Of a stretch of DNA of 23,189 bases, positions 1 to 8,039 are shown one piece after another. The stretch is from Chitinivibrio sp051745065 (lineage in GTDB: Bacteria > Fibrobacterota > Chitinivibrionia > Chitinivibrionales > Chitinivibrionaceae), in contig JBNJDQ010000021.1 of NCBI GenBank assembly GCA_051745065.1, forward strand, positions 1 to 23,189. Direction: 5' to 3'. The translations under genes were made by a program, and so were the position numbers. The notes under the pieces were generated by a model. That model saw only the letters and a program-made list of their open reading frames with translations. It was not told where the DNA came from and did not search any database. Every line of letters begins with the position of its first letter. The first letter of the stretch is position 1.

Positions 1-1
1 T

Positions 2-853
2 CATCCTGCGCTCTTTGCAGAAATCGTTTTTGCGGAAGGATTGCGTGCGTATCGTGAAAAGGACTATCGCCGGGCATCCAAACGGTTTGACTATGTTCTG
101 GATCGAATTGACAGCTCCTCCTATCGTGATGATGCACGGTATTACTCCGGGCTGATACTCTACGATACTGAAGAGCCGCAGGAGTGCATAGAATATCTTT
201 CGGAGTTTATCGATATCCATGCCGAGAGCGAGCTGGTGCCGTCGGCTCTTTTTACCATGGGCGCTTGTTATATGAGTCTGGAGAAGCATATCAAGGCCGC
301 AGAAACCTTTGTTCGTGTGAGAGAGCATCCGGCCGCAGGTGATCAACTTCGGTTCAGTGCTTCGGTCAACGCAGGTGCAGCCTGGCAGAAGGGGTCTGAC
401 TGGGAACAGGCGGCCACGGTCTATGCTTCCATTATGGAGGAGTATCCCGATAAAATTCAGCGTTCCGCCTTTGCCCTGAAGACCGGCTTTGCCTGGTACA
501 AGGCAGACCGGGCAAGCAGGGCCCTGGAGTATTTTACCCGTGCCCGTAAAAATGCCGCCTCCGAAGACATGGCGGAAATCGATTACTGGACAGCTCTCTC
601 CAACCAGAAACTGGGAAAAACCTCCCGGGCTCTGGAGCAGTTTCTCACAATCCCCTACAAATACGGATACGAGGGGCGATGGGGAGCGACGGCGGATTTT
701 AAAGCCGCCCGGATTTATCATCAGCGTGAACAATATGATAAAGCCCGACGACTCTATAAGAAGGTAATAAAGGTGGAGGGCAGCGCTTCCGCCATGGGAA
801 AACAGGCGGCGGAGCAGCTCAGCACCATTACTGCCCCTGAGGAGGAGATGTAG
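2..853 (+). CDS. TPR-repeat protein, 5' end outside window
   Basis: The reading frame is open from base 2, so the true start lies upstream; the TTG at 41 is only the first possible start inside the window. About 283 residues are visible, built of helical pairs with TPR spacing (for example the segments around ALFTMGACYMSLEKHIKAA, SASVNAGAAWQKGSDWEQA and ADFKAARIYHQREQYDKARR). This is the pattern of YbgF/CpoB-like or BamD-like periplasmic scaffold proteins, but no catalytic motif is present and the N-terminus that would show a signal peptide is missing. It is the first visible gene of an overlapping operon: its TAG stop shares one base with the GTG of the next gene. A role as an envelope scaffold is inferred from the lipoproteins and barrel downstream. 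Confidence 0.85.
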   Translation, partial: HPALFAEIVFAEGLRAYREKDYRRASKRFDYVLDRIDSSSYRDDARYYSGLILYDTEEPQECIEYLSEFIDIHAESELVPSALFTMGACYMSLEKHIKAAETFVRVREHPAAGDQLRFSASVNAGAAWQKGSDWEQAATVYASIMEEYPDKIQRSAFALKTGFAWYKADRASRALEYFTRARKNAASEDMAEIDYWTALSNQKLGKTSRALEQFLTIPYKYGYEGRWGATADFKAARIYHQREQYDKARRLYKKVIKVEGSASAMGKQAAEQLSTITAPEEEM

Positions 854-1560
854 TGCGTCACTGTCCGGGAGCCGATGCAGATCAGTTTGTGCATTTTGCA
901 ACAACCCTGCCCCTTTTCTCGGGCCTTGATTCCTGGCAGATTCGTCTGATTTACAATGATACTCAGCTGATTACCTATACCTGCGATGAGGTGATTGTCC
1001 ATAAAGAAGATTCCTGCGAGGATACCGGGTTCTATCTGATTCATTCCGGCCGGGCAAAGGCCTACAGCATCGACAATGAGGGAGAGCAGATTTATGCGGT
1101 TCTGGGGCGTGGGGATTTTTTCGGCGAGATGGCGATTATTGAAGATAAACGGCGCAGCGCCTCGGTGGCGGCGGTGGAACACTGCCGCATATTCACCTGG
1201 ACCAGCGCATCTTTCTTACGGATGCTGCGCAGTTATCCCTCTGTTTCTCTGGAATTTATGCGGATTCTCAGCTCCCGTCTGCGCCGTGCGAATGAAAGAA
1301 TAAATAATTTTTCTTTTATGACAGCCCGGGAGCGACTCATAGTATATTTACGTGAAGAGGTCCGCCGCAGCGGCGTGTGCCAAAAAGACGGATCCTGGCT
1401 TTTGGAGTCTCTTCCCAGTCAGCGCTCCGTGGGGGCCGTCATCGGCAACAGCCGGGAGACCGTTTCCCGGATATTCGCACGCCTTGCAGAAGAAGGAATC
1501 ATTGAACGAATTGGATATAAGAAGGTAGTGGTACACAATGAAAAACTATTACAGATTTGA
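853..1560 (+). CDS. Crp/Fnr-family transcriptional regulator
   Basis: The protein has 235 residues. An N-terminal cyclic-nucleotide-binding beta barrel (about 15-130) carries the phosphate-binding cassette FGEMAII followed by KRRSASV; Glu91, Arg101 and Ser102 match the CRP residues that hold cAMP. A dimerisation helix follows (about 130-160), then a winged helix-turn-helix (about 185-225) with the recognition segment SRETVSRIFARL. There is no N-terminal cysteine cluster like that of FNR, so an iron-sulfur oxygen sensor is unlikely. The start is GTG at 853, with GGAGGAG at 841-847 seven bases or fewer upstream, overlapping the stop of the preceding gene (TAGTG). Its 3' end overlaps the PASTA gene by 23 bases, so it is co-transcribed with envelope genes. 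Its targets and ligand cannot be read from the sequence; autoregulation of this operon is a guess. Confidence 0.93.
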   Translation: MRHCPGADADQFVHFATTLPLFSGLDSWQIRLIYNDTQLITYTCDEVIVHKEDSCEDTGFYLIHSGRAKAYSIDNEGEQIYAVLGRGDFFGEMAIIEDKRRSASVAAVEHCRIFTWTSASFLRMLRSYPSVSLEFMRILSSRLRRANERINNFSFMTARERLIVYLREEVRRSGVCQKDGSWLLESLPSQRSVGAVIGNSRETVSRIFARLAEEGIIERIGYKKVVVHNEKLLQI

Positions 1561-2311
1561 AATCTCACGAAAACGGTTCTGGACAGTTCTTATGCCGGTA
1601 CTTCTGCTCTGTGTGGTTCTTGCTGCAGGGGCCGGATTCTGGCTTATTAACAGTGTGGTTATGCCGGATTACACTGACCTGAGCAACAAAGGCATGGTGG
1701 CTGTCCCGCCCCTTGAGGGAGAGAGCTTTGCCCATGCTCAGCAGAAATGTTTTAACGTCGGCCTGCGTCTGAATATTTCCGAAGCGGTGTATTCCGATTC
1801 CCTTGCAGACAGCCTTGTCATGCGGCAGAAACCTGCAGCGGGGAAAAAGGTTAAGAAGGGCCGGGTTTTGTCGGTTGTTCTCAGCAAAGGCAGTGAAATT
1901 GCAACAATTCCCAATGTTGATTCCCTGGAGCCCGGACCTGCCAAATCTGAACTGCGCCGGGCGGGGTTTGAATCCATTCAGACCGAAGAGGTCCACACTT
2001 CGAAGGCAGATCGCGGTTTTGTTGTTTCCGTGGAACCCAAAGCGGGCAGCCAGGCATCACGGGAGACACGGGTTGTTCTCTCCGTTTCAAAGGGAAAACG
2101 CCCGCAGAAGGTGGCCATGCCCAATGTTATCGGAGAACCGCTTTCCGCTGCATCACGTCAGATCCGCCGGAAGGGGCTGAAGGTCGGTACGGTCAGTAAT
2201 CGTGTTGTCAGTGGACAGCGAGCGGGGGTTGTGCTGAAACAGTCCTATCGCCCCGGTGAGATAGTGCCATTTAACCGCAGGGTGGATCTTGTTGTTACAG
2301 TTACAGAATAA
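1538..2311 (+). CDS. Membrane-anchored protein with three PASTA domains
   Basis: The protein has 257 residues. A short basic N-terminus (Lys2, Arg6, Arg11, Lys12, Arg13) precedes one transmembrane helix at about 15-40. Three tandem PASTA domains follow at about 53-118, 121-186 and 191-257, each opening with a V/I/M-P-x-x-x-like motif (VPPLEG, IPNVDS, MPNVIG) and each containing a central helix with LRRAG/IRRKG-type sequence. PASTA domains normally form the extracytoplasmic part of Ser/Thr kinases or penicillin-binding proteins and recognise muropeptides or peptidoglycan. Here there is no kinase or transpeptidase domain, so the protein is probably a tethered cell-wall-binding module. The ATG at 1538 lies inside the end of the crp-like gene (23-base overlap), and the 3' end overlaps the next gene by about 20 bases, so translational coupling is likely. 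Confidence 0.9.
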   Translation: MKNYYRFEISRKRFWTVLMPVLLLCVVLAAGAGFWLINSVVMPDYTDLSNKGMVAVPPLEGESFAHAQQKCFNVGLRLNISEAVYSDSLADSLVMRQKPAAGKKVKKGRVLSVVLSKGSEIATIPNVDSLEPGPAKSELRRAGFESIQTEEVHTSKADRGFVVSVEPKAGSQASRETRVVLSVSKGKRPQKVAMPNVIGEPLSAASRQIRRKGLKVGTVSNRVVSGQRAGVVLKQSYRPGEIVPFNRRVDLVVTVTE

Positions 2312-4133
2312 AATACTGCTGTCTCTTTCTGCCCTTACGGTGATGTTCTTTCTGGTCGGGTGTGCCGGAACCAAGCCTGCTGACAGCATGATGCAGGAGG
2401 ATTCCCCCGGGGCATTGCAGACTGTCTTTGCCGATACGGGACGGAATCTTGCCCGGGCCTCTTTCTATTTTGTGGAAGCCAAACATCATGAGCGGCAGGG
2501 GCAGTACGCCCGCGCCTACGAGTTCTACAAGGGTGCCTGGCAATATGATCCCGCATCAGAATATCTGGATGAGCTTCTGCCGGAATATGCCGCCCGGTTG
2601 CAGAAACCTTCGGAGGCGTTGTTTTTTATCACCGAAGGAGAGCCTCTTGCGGATCTGCCGGATTCCACCGTTCGCTCGGTAATTTCTCTGTATACCCGGT
2701 ACAAGCAGCATGAGCGCGTGGTTCTTGCCTTTGATGAGCTTGATTCCATGAGCTTCTTTGATACCCTGGTGTATGTGAATGCCCTGGACAATGCCGAAAA
2801 ATACCAGCAGGCCATTTCGATTTTTAAAAATCTGAAGAAGTCCGCGACACTGGATTCCCTGCAGCGGGAAAACCCAGAGAAGGAGAATATCTCACGGGAA
2901 GAGTTTGATCTTGAGATCGGTGATCTCTACCGCAAAAGTGGAGTGTATGATTCGGCGGAGGTGTATTTTTCGAATCTTGCCGAAGGGGATTCTCCTCTTT
3001 CCTGGCGGGCCCGACGCGGCCTTGTACTCACTCGTTATTATGCGGATAAACCTGCCGAAACGTACGTGCCCCTTCTGAAAGAGGTCTACGAGTATTCCCT
3101 GCAGAATCAACGGTATTTTCCCGTTCTCACCGAGATGTATGCCCGGCATGTTATTCTCTCCGGAAAAGAATATCTGCGGGCGGTGGAAATAATGACACCG
3201 GTGTATACGGAAGCTCTGGAGAAGGGGAAAACATCTCTGGCGCGGCATTACGGAAAGCTTATTGCCCTGTATCTTTCCATCAGTGAATTATATGAGCGCA
3301 GCAATACCGTCCTTGATCAGCTCGATGAGCTGGCTCCGGGGGACAGGCGCGTGCAGCTTTACCGCGGCATGAATCTCATCGGCCTGGAACAATCCGATTC
3401 CGCTGCGGTGGTATTTGATTCACTGATTGCCGAGAGTGACAGCCTCTCCGTGGAATATTACAATTATATTATCGGTTCATGGATTGATGCAGGTGACAGC
3501 ACGCGCGGCCTCAACTATACCGAGACCCTCCTTAAAAATCATACCGATGAACCCCGGGCTTTGCGTCTTGCCGCTCTCAGCTATGCACGGCTGGACCGAC
3601 CGGAGCGGGCTCTTGCATGCCTGGAAAAACTGCGGGAACAGAATGATGATTTTGACGGAGAACTTCTCTTTGAAATGGCTGTTCTGCACGATGAGAATGG
3701 TAACTTTCCCGCAGCGGAAAAGCTGTTGAAGGATATTATTGCACAGGACAGTTCCCACAGTATGGCGGCCAATTATCTTGGCTACTCCTGGGCTGAGGAC
3801 AGCACCAATCTTGACGAGGCGCAGGTGCTTATTGCCCGTGCCCTTCAGGAGCACCCCAACAGCGGGGCGTATCTGGATTCTTATGCCTGGGTACTCTACC
3901 GGCAGGGACGGTATGATTCAGCTCTTGTGTATATTGATAAGGCCCTTGCCCGGATGAAGGATGACTATATCGTTTACGAGCATCGTGGAGATATTCTGCG
4001 CGCCCTTGGTCACGGTGAGAAAGCCCGCAGTGCCTATGGCCGGGCTCTGGAGTTTGAGAACCTTTCCCCGGTTGATAAAAAGCGGCTGGAGAAAAAAATG
4101 AATGAACTGTCTGCAGGCAGCCGCCGTGAATAG
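2289..4133 (+). CDS. Large TPR-repeat lipoprotein
   Basis: The protein has about 614 residues. A signal peptide ends in a lipobox LVGC with the lipidated cysteine near residue 25. The rest is alpha-helical repeat. The C-terminal part (about 490-590) holds clear TPRs: NYLGYSWAED, then LDEAQVLIARALQEHPNSGAY, then YRQGRYDSALVYIDKAL, then HRGDILRALGHGEKARSAYGRAL. The NYLGY...LDSYAWV arrangement is typical of TPR lipoproteins near lolB in Gram-negative bacteria. Start codons are ambiguous: TTG at 2289 and TTG at 2292 are adjacent, and the AGGGTGG at 2279-2285 is better spaced for 2292. No ATG is usable before the signal sequence. It overlaps the PASTA gene upstream and the small lipoprotein gene downstream. 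It probably sits at the outer membrane as an assembly scaffold. Confidence 0.88.
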   Translation: MLLQLQNKILLSLSALTVMFFLVGCAGTKPADSMMQEDSPGALQTVFADTGRNLARASFYFVEAKHHERQGQYARAYEFYKGAWQYDPASEYLDELLPEYAARLQKPSEALFFITEGEPLADLPDSTVRSVISLYTRYKQHERVVLAFDELDSMSFFDTLVYVNALDNAEKYQQAISIFKNLKKSATLDSLQRENPEKENISREEFDLEIGDLYRKSGVYDSAEVYFSNLAEGDSPLSWRARRGLVLTRYYADKPAETYVPLLKEVYEYSLQNQRYFPVLTEMYARHVILSGKEYLRAVEIMTPVYTEALEKGKTSLARHYGKLIALYLSISELYERSNTVLDQLDELAPGDRRVQLYRGMNLIGLEQSDSAAVVFDSLIAESDSLSVEYYNYIIGSWIDAGDSTRGLNYTETLLKNHTDEPRALRLAALSYARLDRPERALACLEKLREQNDDFDGELLFEMAVLHDENGNFPAAEKLLKDIIAQDSSHSMAANYLGYSWAEDSTNLDEAQVLIARALQEHPNSGAYLDSYAWVLYRQGRYDSALVYIDKALARMKDDYIVYEHRGDILRALGHGEKARSAYGRALEFENLSPVDKKRLEKKMNELSAGSRRE

Positions 4134-4665
4134 AATACTTCCGGCAGTTCTGTCCTTTCTTGTCCTTCTTGCCTGCGTTCCGGCGTTCCAGCAGCAAGGT
4201 GGTGGGGATTTTGCGGGTATTCGCCGCAGCGGAACCTTTCGTATTGTTTCTGAATACCGCCGGCGGGGCGAGGTGCACCTGACCGACGACACGGTGCGTG
4301 AGATCTCATTCTACAGCCGTCTGGGGCAGCGCTATCTTTCCCTCACGGAACAGGACAGTACTGTTCTCCTTGATGTACGTAACCGGGAACCCGTTCCCTA
4401 TCCGGCGGACTTTACCCTCTCTTCTCAGGCCCTGGGGATATCGGGATTGTCAGCGGAGGTTTTTTTTGAAATTCTTTCCGGACGGATACCTCCTTCCATT
4501 CCGGATACCCTCTGGAACAGGACCTTTCGTGCAAAGATCCTGCGCAAAGCGCAGCTGGACTATCGTGGTATACAGGTTGTTTTGAGTGATCCTGATGAGT
4601 ATCACTTTCGAAATGTTTTAATACGCGCTGACAGCAGTAATTATATTAAGGTAGAGTATAGATAG
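4102..4665 (+). CDS. Small lipoprotein, possibly LolB/DUF4292-like
   Basis: The protein has 187 residues and a hydrophobic signal segment ending in LLAC, a lipobox. The mature part is predicted beta-rich (RSGTFRIVSEYRRRGEVHL, FYSRLGQRYLSLTEQDSTVL, FRAKILRKAQLDYRGIQVVL), with the pattern 'modified polymer moiety, surface-exposed value, derivative' seen in LolB-fold and DUF4292 outer-membrane lipoproteins; this assignment rests on general pattern only. The ATG at 4102 has GGAG at 4088-4091 and gives a 32-base overlap with the TPR lipoprotein gene. A GTG at 4126 would give a shorter, textbook lipoprotein signal (MNRILPAVLSFLVLLAC) and an 8-base overlap, and is a real alternative. Position between a TPR lipoprotein and a barrel suggests lipoprotein insertion or outer-membrane assembly. 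Confidence 0.78.
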   Translation: MNCLQAAAVNRILPAVLSFLVLLACVPAFQQQGGGDFAGIRRSGTFRIVSEYRRRGEVHLTDDTVREISFYSRLGQRYLSLTEQDSTVLLDVRNREPVPYPADFTLSSQALGISGLSAEVFFEILSGRIPPSIPDTLWNRTFRAKILRKAQLDYRGIQVVLSDPDEYHFRNVLIRADSSNYIKVEYR

Positions 4666-4682
4666 TCCCTGTGAGGTGGTCC

Positions 4683-5720
4683 GTGCAGAAACCGGTTTTG
4701 ATACTCTCAGCTCTTTTCTTCTTCCTTGGAGCAGTTACGTACGCTGCTGAACAGGGAGTAACGCGCGGTCGCGCAGCGGCGTTTGAGTCTTTACTGCTCT
4801 CATCCTCCAGCGCATACAGCCGTTCCCTGAGCGGTATCCATTCTCTCAGTTACGGATCTCCCTCCGGATTTGCTCTCAACCCTGTGAACGCTGCATTTTT
4901 GAGCAAACGAACGGCGTTCCTTTCCTATGAACAGTATATGATTTCCATGAATGCCGGTGCCTTTGGTACCGCATTTCCTGTTGCGCCGGATGTTACTGCG
5001 GGGGTGGTCCTGTCTTATCTGAATGTCGGCGATATCAACGGATACGATGAAACCGGCGGTTCCACAGGGGTGACCTATAATCCTTTCAGCATGAATGTTT
5101 CTTTTCTCGGAGCGTCGCGCTGGGGAGAGCGTTTTTTTTTCGGCGGTGCCGGTAAAATTGCTCTGGATTATCTGGCCGGATCCTATTCCTGGGACGGCGG
5201 TGAGCGGGGGCGTACTGCTGCTGCGGGGCTGCTCTTTGACGGTGGATTTGTATATCGCCCGGTCAAAACAGTGGGGATGACCGGCGGTATGCGCAATGTC
5301 GGCGTTATGCTTCACGATTACAGTCCCGCTGAGAAAAGCCCTTTGCCTGCATCTTTTTACAGCGGCATCAGTGCTCAGGTGCAAAACGAGCTCGTCTCCC
5401 GCTGGTTTCTGGAGGGTGAATATTACATGGTCGGGGATTTGATTTTTCGCCTCGGTCTTGAAGTTGAGTTTCCCCGATATCTCAGTCTGCGCGGGGCAAG
5501 TCGCTTTGATGAAGCGGATATTCGCGAGCTCTTCGGTGCAATCTCAGCATCGGAATCGGTTCCTGCGGATTATTCCAAAAGCACAACTGATCTCTTTTCT
5601 CTCGGCGGCGGGCTTGAAATTCCTGCAGGAAATTCCCGGCTTTTCATGGATCTTGCCGTTACGATTAATACGGATGCTGTCTATCCCCTCGGGAATGTCA
5701 CCATGGGTGTTCTCTTCTGA
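4683..5720 (+). CDS. PorV/UPF0164-like outer-membrane beta-barrel protein
   Basis: The protein has about 345 residues. A signal peptide (QKPVLILSALFFFLGAVTYA) ends at an A-A/E-Q boundary. The mature protein alternates hydrophobic and polar residues in short strands with glycine/aromatic-rich turns, such as TAGVVLSYLNVGDINGYDET and the closing SRLFMDLAVTINTDAVYPL, and finishes in a beta strand ending in phenylalanine (MGVLF). The early segment SGIHSLSYGSPSGFALNPVN resembles the PorV/PorQ/UPF0164 opening 'aGa.a...NPAgla'. In Bacteroidota PorV serves type IX secretion, but such barrels also occur without it, and no other secretion gene is visible here. I chose GTG 4683 because GAGGTGG (4673-4679) lies just before it and the signal peptide then begins with a basic residue; GTG 4671 is in frame but lacks a ribosome binding site. 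Confidence 0.82.
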   Translation: MQKPVLILSALFFFLGAVTYAAEQGVTRGRAAAFESLLLSSSSAYSRSLSGIHSLSYGSPSGFALNPVNAAFLSKRTAFLSYEQYMISMNAGAFGTAFPVAPDVTAGVVLSYLNVGDINGYDETGGSTGVTYNPFSMNVSFLGASRWGERFFFGGAGKIALDYLAGSYSWDGGERGRTAAAGLLFDGGFVYRPVKTVGMTGGMRNVGVMLHDYSPAEKSPLPASFYSGISAQVQNELVSRWFLEGEYYMVGDLIFRLGLEVEFPRYLSLRGASRFDEADIRELFGAISASESVPADYSKSTTDLFSLGGGLEIPAGNSRLFMDLAVTINTDAVYPLGNVTMGVLF

Positions 5721-5760
5721 TATACATACGGTGCTGCAGGCAGGACCGCTCAAAAACATA

Positions 5761-5821
5761 TCTTTTTTATTGAACCGGAACTGTATATATTTAACTATCA
5801 TATTTTTTATGGAAGAACAGT
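5761..5821 (+). promoter_or_regulatory. AT-rich probable promoter/leader of nfnAB operon
   Basis: The 100-base gap between the barrel gene and nfnA is strikingly AT-rich compared with its flanks. It contains TTGAAC at 5770-5775 and TATCAT at 5796-5801, but their spacing (20 bases) is longer than ideal, so the exact -35/-10 pair is uncertain. A weak purine stretch (GGAAGA at 5811-5816) precedes the ATG at 5822. No clear terminator hairpin for the upstream operon was found in the gap. Confidence 0.3.
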
Positions 5822-6655
5822 ATGGCAGAAATACTTAAAATTGAAAACCTATCCGAACATATCTTCAGAGTCCGCCTGCGGGCGCCGCGGATTGCAAAGC
5901 GCCGCCGGGCCGGGCAGTTTGTTATTGTCCGGGTTGAGCCCGGAGGAGAGCGTGTTCCTCTGACGATTGCCAATGCCTCGGCGCAGGAGGGCTGGATCGA
6001 ATTGATAATACAGGCCGTGGGTGAATCCACAAAGAATCTGCGCAGCATGAAGGTCGGTGATTCCCTTGAAGATCTTGCCGGCCCTCTGGGCAAAGCAACG
6101 CATGTGTCCAACGTGGGGCGTGTTGTCTGTATCGGCGGCGGCGTGGGGATTGCTCCTCTGCGGCCCATTGCAGAGGCCTTTAAAAATGCGGGAAATCACG
6201 TTACGACAATACTCGGTGCCCGCAACAGCGAACTGATCATTCTTGAAGATGATATGCGTGCGATCAGTGATGAGATGTACATTGCCACGGATGACGGCAG
6301 TGCAGGTAAGAAGGGCTTTGTGACGGATCTCTTTTCGGAGCTGATTGATGGCGGCGCAACCTTTGATCTTGCTGTGGTGATCGGCCCGCCCATCATGATG
6401 AAGTTTACCTCCCAGCTGACTCTTTCCAAAGGAATTGATACCGTGGCTTCTCTCAATCCCATTATGATTGACGGGACAGGAATGTGCGGCGGATGCCGGG
6501 TAACCGTCAACGGTGAAACCCGTTTCGCCTGCGTGGACGGCCCGGAGTTTGATGCGGCTGCAGTGGACTGGGACGGCTTGCTCAACAGGCTCACAGGACA
6601 TGCGAAAATTGAAGAACGAAACCATCAGTGCAGGATTGAACGAAATGAGCAATAA
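5822..6655 (+). CDS. nfnA: NfnA: ferredoxin-NADP reductase subunit alpha
   Basis: The protein has 277 residues, the usual length. The N-terminal FAD-binding barrel contains RVPLTIA (44-50), the R-x-P-L/S-T motif for the flavin. The nucleotide-binding domain contains CIGGGVGIAPLRPIAEA (103-119) and the C-terminal VIGPPIMMK (186-194). The [2Fe-2S] site is D217-G-T-G-M-C222-G-G-C225 plus C237, matching the unusual one-Asp, three-Cys ligation described for NfnA. With NfnB it forms the cytoplasmic NADH-dependent reduced ferredoxin:NADP+ oxidoreductase, which couples exergonic and endergonic electron transfer by flavin bifurcation. The same fold occurs in PyrK and sulfide dehydrogenase subunits, but the adjacent nfnB supports this call. 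It overlaps nfnB by 11 bases. Confidence 0.93.
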   Translation: MAEILKIENLSEHIFRVRLRAPRIAKRRRAGQFVIVRVEPGGERVPLTIANASAQEGWIELIIQAVGESTKNLRSMKVGDSLEDLAGPLGKATHVSNVGRVVCIGGGVGIAPLRPIAEAFKNAGNHVTTILGARNSELIILEDDMRAISDEMYIATDDGSAGKKGFVTDLFSELIDGGATFDLAVVIGPPIMMKFTSQLTLSKGIDTVASLNPIMIDGTGMCGGCRVTVNGETRFACVDGPEFDAAAVDWDGLLNRLTGHAKIEERNHQCRIERNEQ

Positions 6656-8039
6656 ACGAGAAAAAAAACGTATTCCCATGCCGGAAGCGGAAGCGCAGCA
6701 GCGGGGTCGTACCTTTGATGAGGTGAAACTCGGCTACAGTGAAGAAGAAGCAATTCGGGAAGCATCGCGCTGTCTGCAGTGCAAAAAGCCCCTCTGCATG
6801 GAGGGATGCCCCGTATCGATTGATATACCGAATTTTATCAAAAAAATTGCCCAGGGCGATTTTGAAGAGGCCCATGATATTATCAAGCGGACCAACTCCC
6901 TTCCCGGTGTCTGCGGACGTGTCTGCCCGCAGGAAGAGCAGTGTGAGAGTCTCTGTGTGCTCAGTCACAAGGACGAACCCATTGCCGTGGGAAATCTGGA
7001 GCGGTTTGTCTCGGACTGGAATATGGGCAAAAAGAAGGAGAGTCAGGCTGCGTCAGTGGGCAAAAAAGTTGCTGTGGCCGGTTCCGGCCCCGCCGGCCTT
7101 GCCTGTGCCGGATATTTGGCAAAACGGGGGGTCGAAGTGACTGTCTACGAGGCTCTGCACGAAATCGGCGGGGTACTCATGTATGGGATCCCCGAGTTTC
7201 GCCTGCCCAACAATGTGGTCCGTGCGGAGATCGAAGAACTCAAGCGCCTTGGAGTGACCTTTGAAACCAATTTTATTGTGGGGAAAACGGCAAAAATCTG
7301 TGAGCTCCTGGATGAAGATGGCTATGATGCGATTTTCGTCGGTGCCGGGGCGGGCTTTCCCCGTTTTCCGGATATTCCCGGAATTCATGCCAATGGTGTC
7401 TACTCGGCTAACGAGTATCTGACCCGGGTGAATCTCATGGAAGCCTGGAAGGAAGATAGTAAAACTCCTGTCCTGAAGGGAAACAATGTGGTTGTTCTCG
7501 GCGGCGGAAATGTGGCCATGGATGCGGTCCGAACGGGCCTGCGCCTTGGTGCGAAGCATGCAACCGTCGTATACCGTCGTACGGAGCATGAGATGCCCGC
7601 CCGGGAGGAGGAGATCATCCATGCCAAAGAGGAAGGCATTCATTTTGAGTTGCTCTCCAACCCTGTTGCTGTGTCCACGGATGATGAAGGTTTTGTCCAG
7701 TCCGTGGAATGTGTCAAAATGAAACTGGGCGAAGCTGATGAGTCCGGCCGACGTCGTCCGGTTCCCGTGGAAGGCAGTGAGTACCACATTCCCTGTGATG
7801 TATTTGTCGTTGCCATCGGTACCCGGGCGAATCCTATTGTAACCCGGGCGACAAAAAACCTGGATACCACAAAGAAAGGCAATATTCAGATCATTGATGA
7901 ATGGGGGCGGACCACCCGTGAACATGTGTATGCCGGTGGAGATATCGTTACCGGTGCCGCTACGGTGATCCTTGCCATGGGAGCGGGGAAGAATGCCGCC
8001 AGAGCGATTCTGAAGGATCTGGATCTGCCGGATGAGTAA
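6645..8039 (+). CDS. nfnB: NfnB: GltA-like NADPH-dependent subunit of Nfn
   Basis: The protein has 464 residues from ATG 6645, which has AGGA about nine bases upstream and overlaps the nfnA stop; the frame is open further upstream to 6513, but that would lie within nfnA and lacks family similarity. The N-terminal ferredoxin-like domain has two cysteine sets, C43-x2-C46-x4-C51-x3-C55 and C90-x3-C94-x5-C100-x3-C104, for two [4Fe-4S] clusters. An FAD Rossmann motif VAVAGSGPAGLACAG is at about 142-156, and a second dinucleotide motif VVVLGGGNVAMDAVRTG, followed by YRRTEHEMPAR, binds NADPH. The end carries the flavin signature YAGGDIVTGAATVILAMGAG. The protein resembles the glutamate synthase small subunit, but no gltB-type large subunit is present and nfnA is adjacent. 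Its end overlaps the next gene by 8 bases. Confidence 0.94.
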   Translation: MSNKREKKRIPMPEAEAQQRGRTFDEVKLGYSEEEAIREASRCLQCKKPLCMEGCPVSIDIPNFIKKIAQGDFEEAHDIIKRTNSLPGVCGRVCPQEEQCESLCVLSHKDEPIAVGNLERFVSDWNMGKKKESQAASVGKKVAVAGSGPAGLACAGYLAKRGVEVTVYEALHEIGGVLMYGIPEFRLPNNVVRAEIEELKRLGVTFETNFIVGKTAKICELLDEDGYDAIFVGAGAGFPRFPDIPGIHANGVYSANEYLTRVNLMEAWKEDSKTPVLKGNNVVVLGGGNVAMDAVRTGLRLGAKHATVVYRRTEHEMPAREEEIIHAKEEGIHFELLSNPVAVSTDDEGFVQSVECVKMKLGEADESGRRRPVPVEGSEYHIPCDVFVVAIGTRANPIVTRATKNLDTTKKGNIQIIDEWGRTTREHVYAGGDIVTGAATVILAMGAGKNAARAILKDLDLPDE

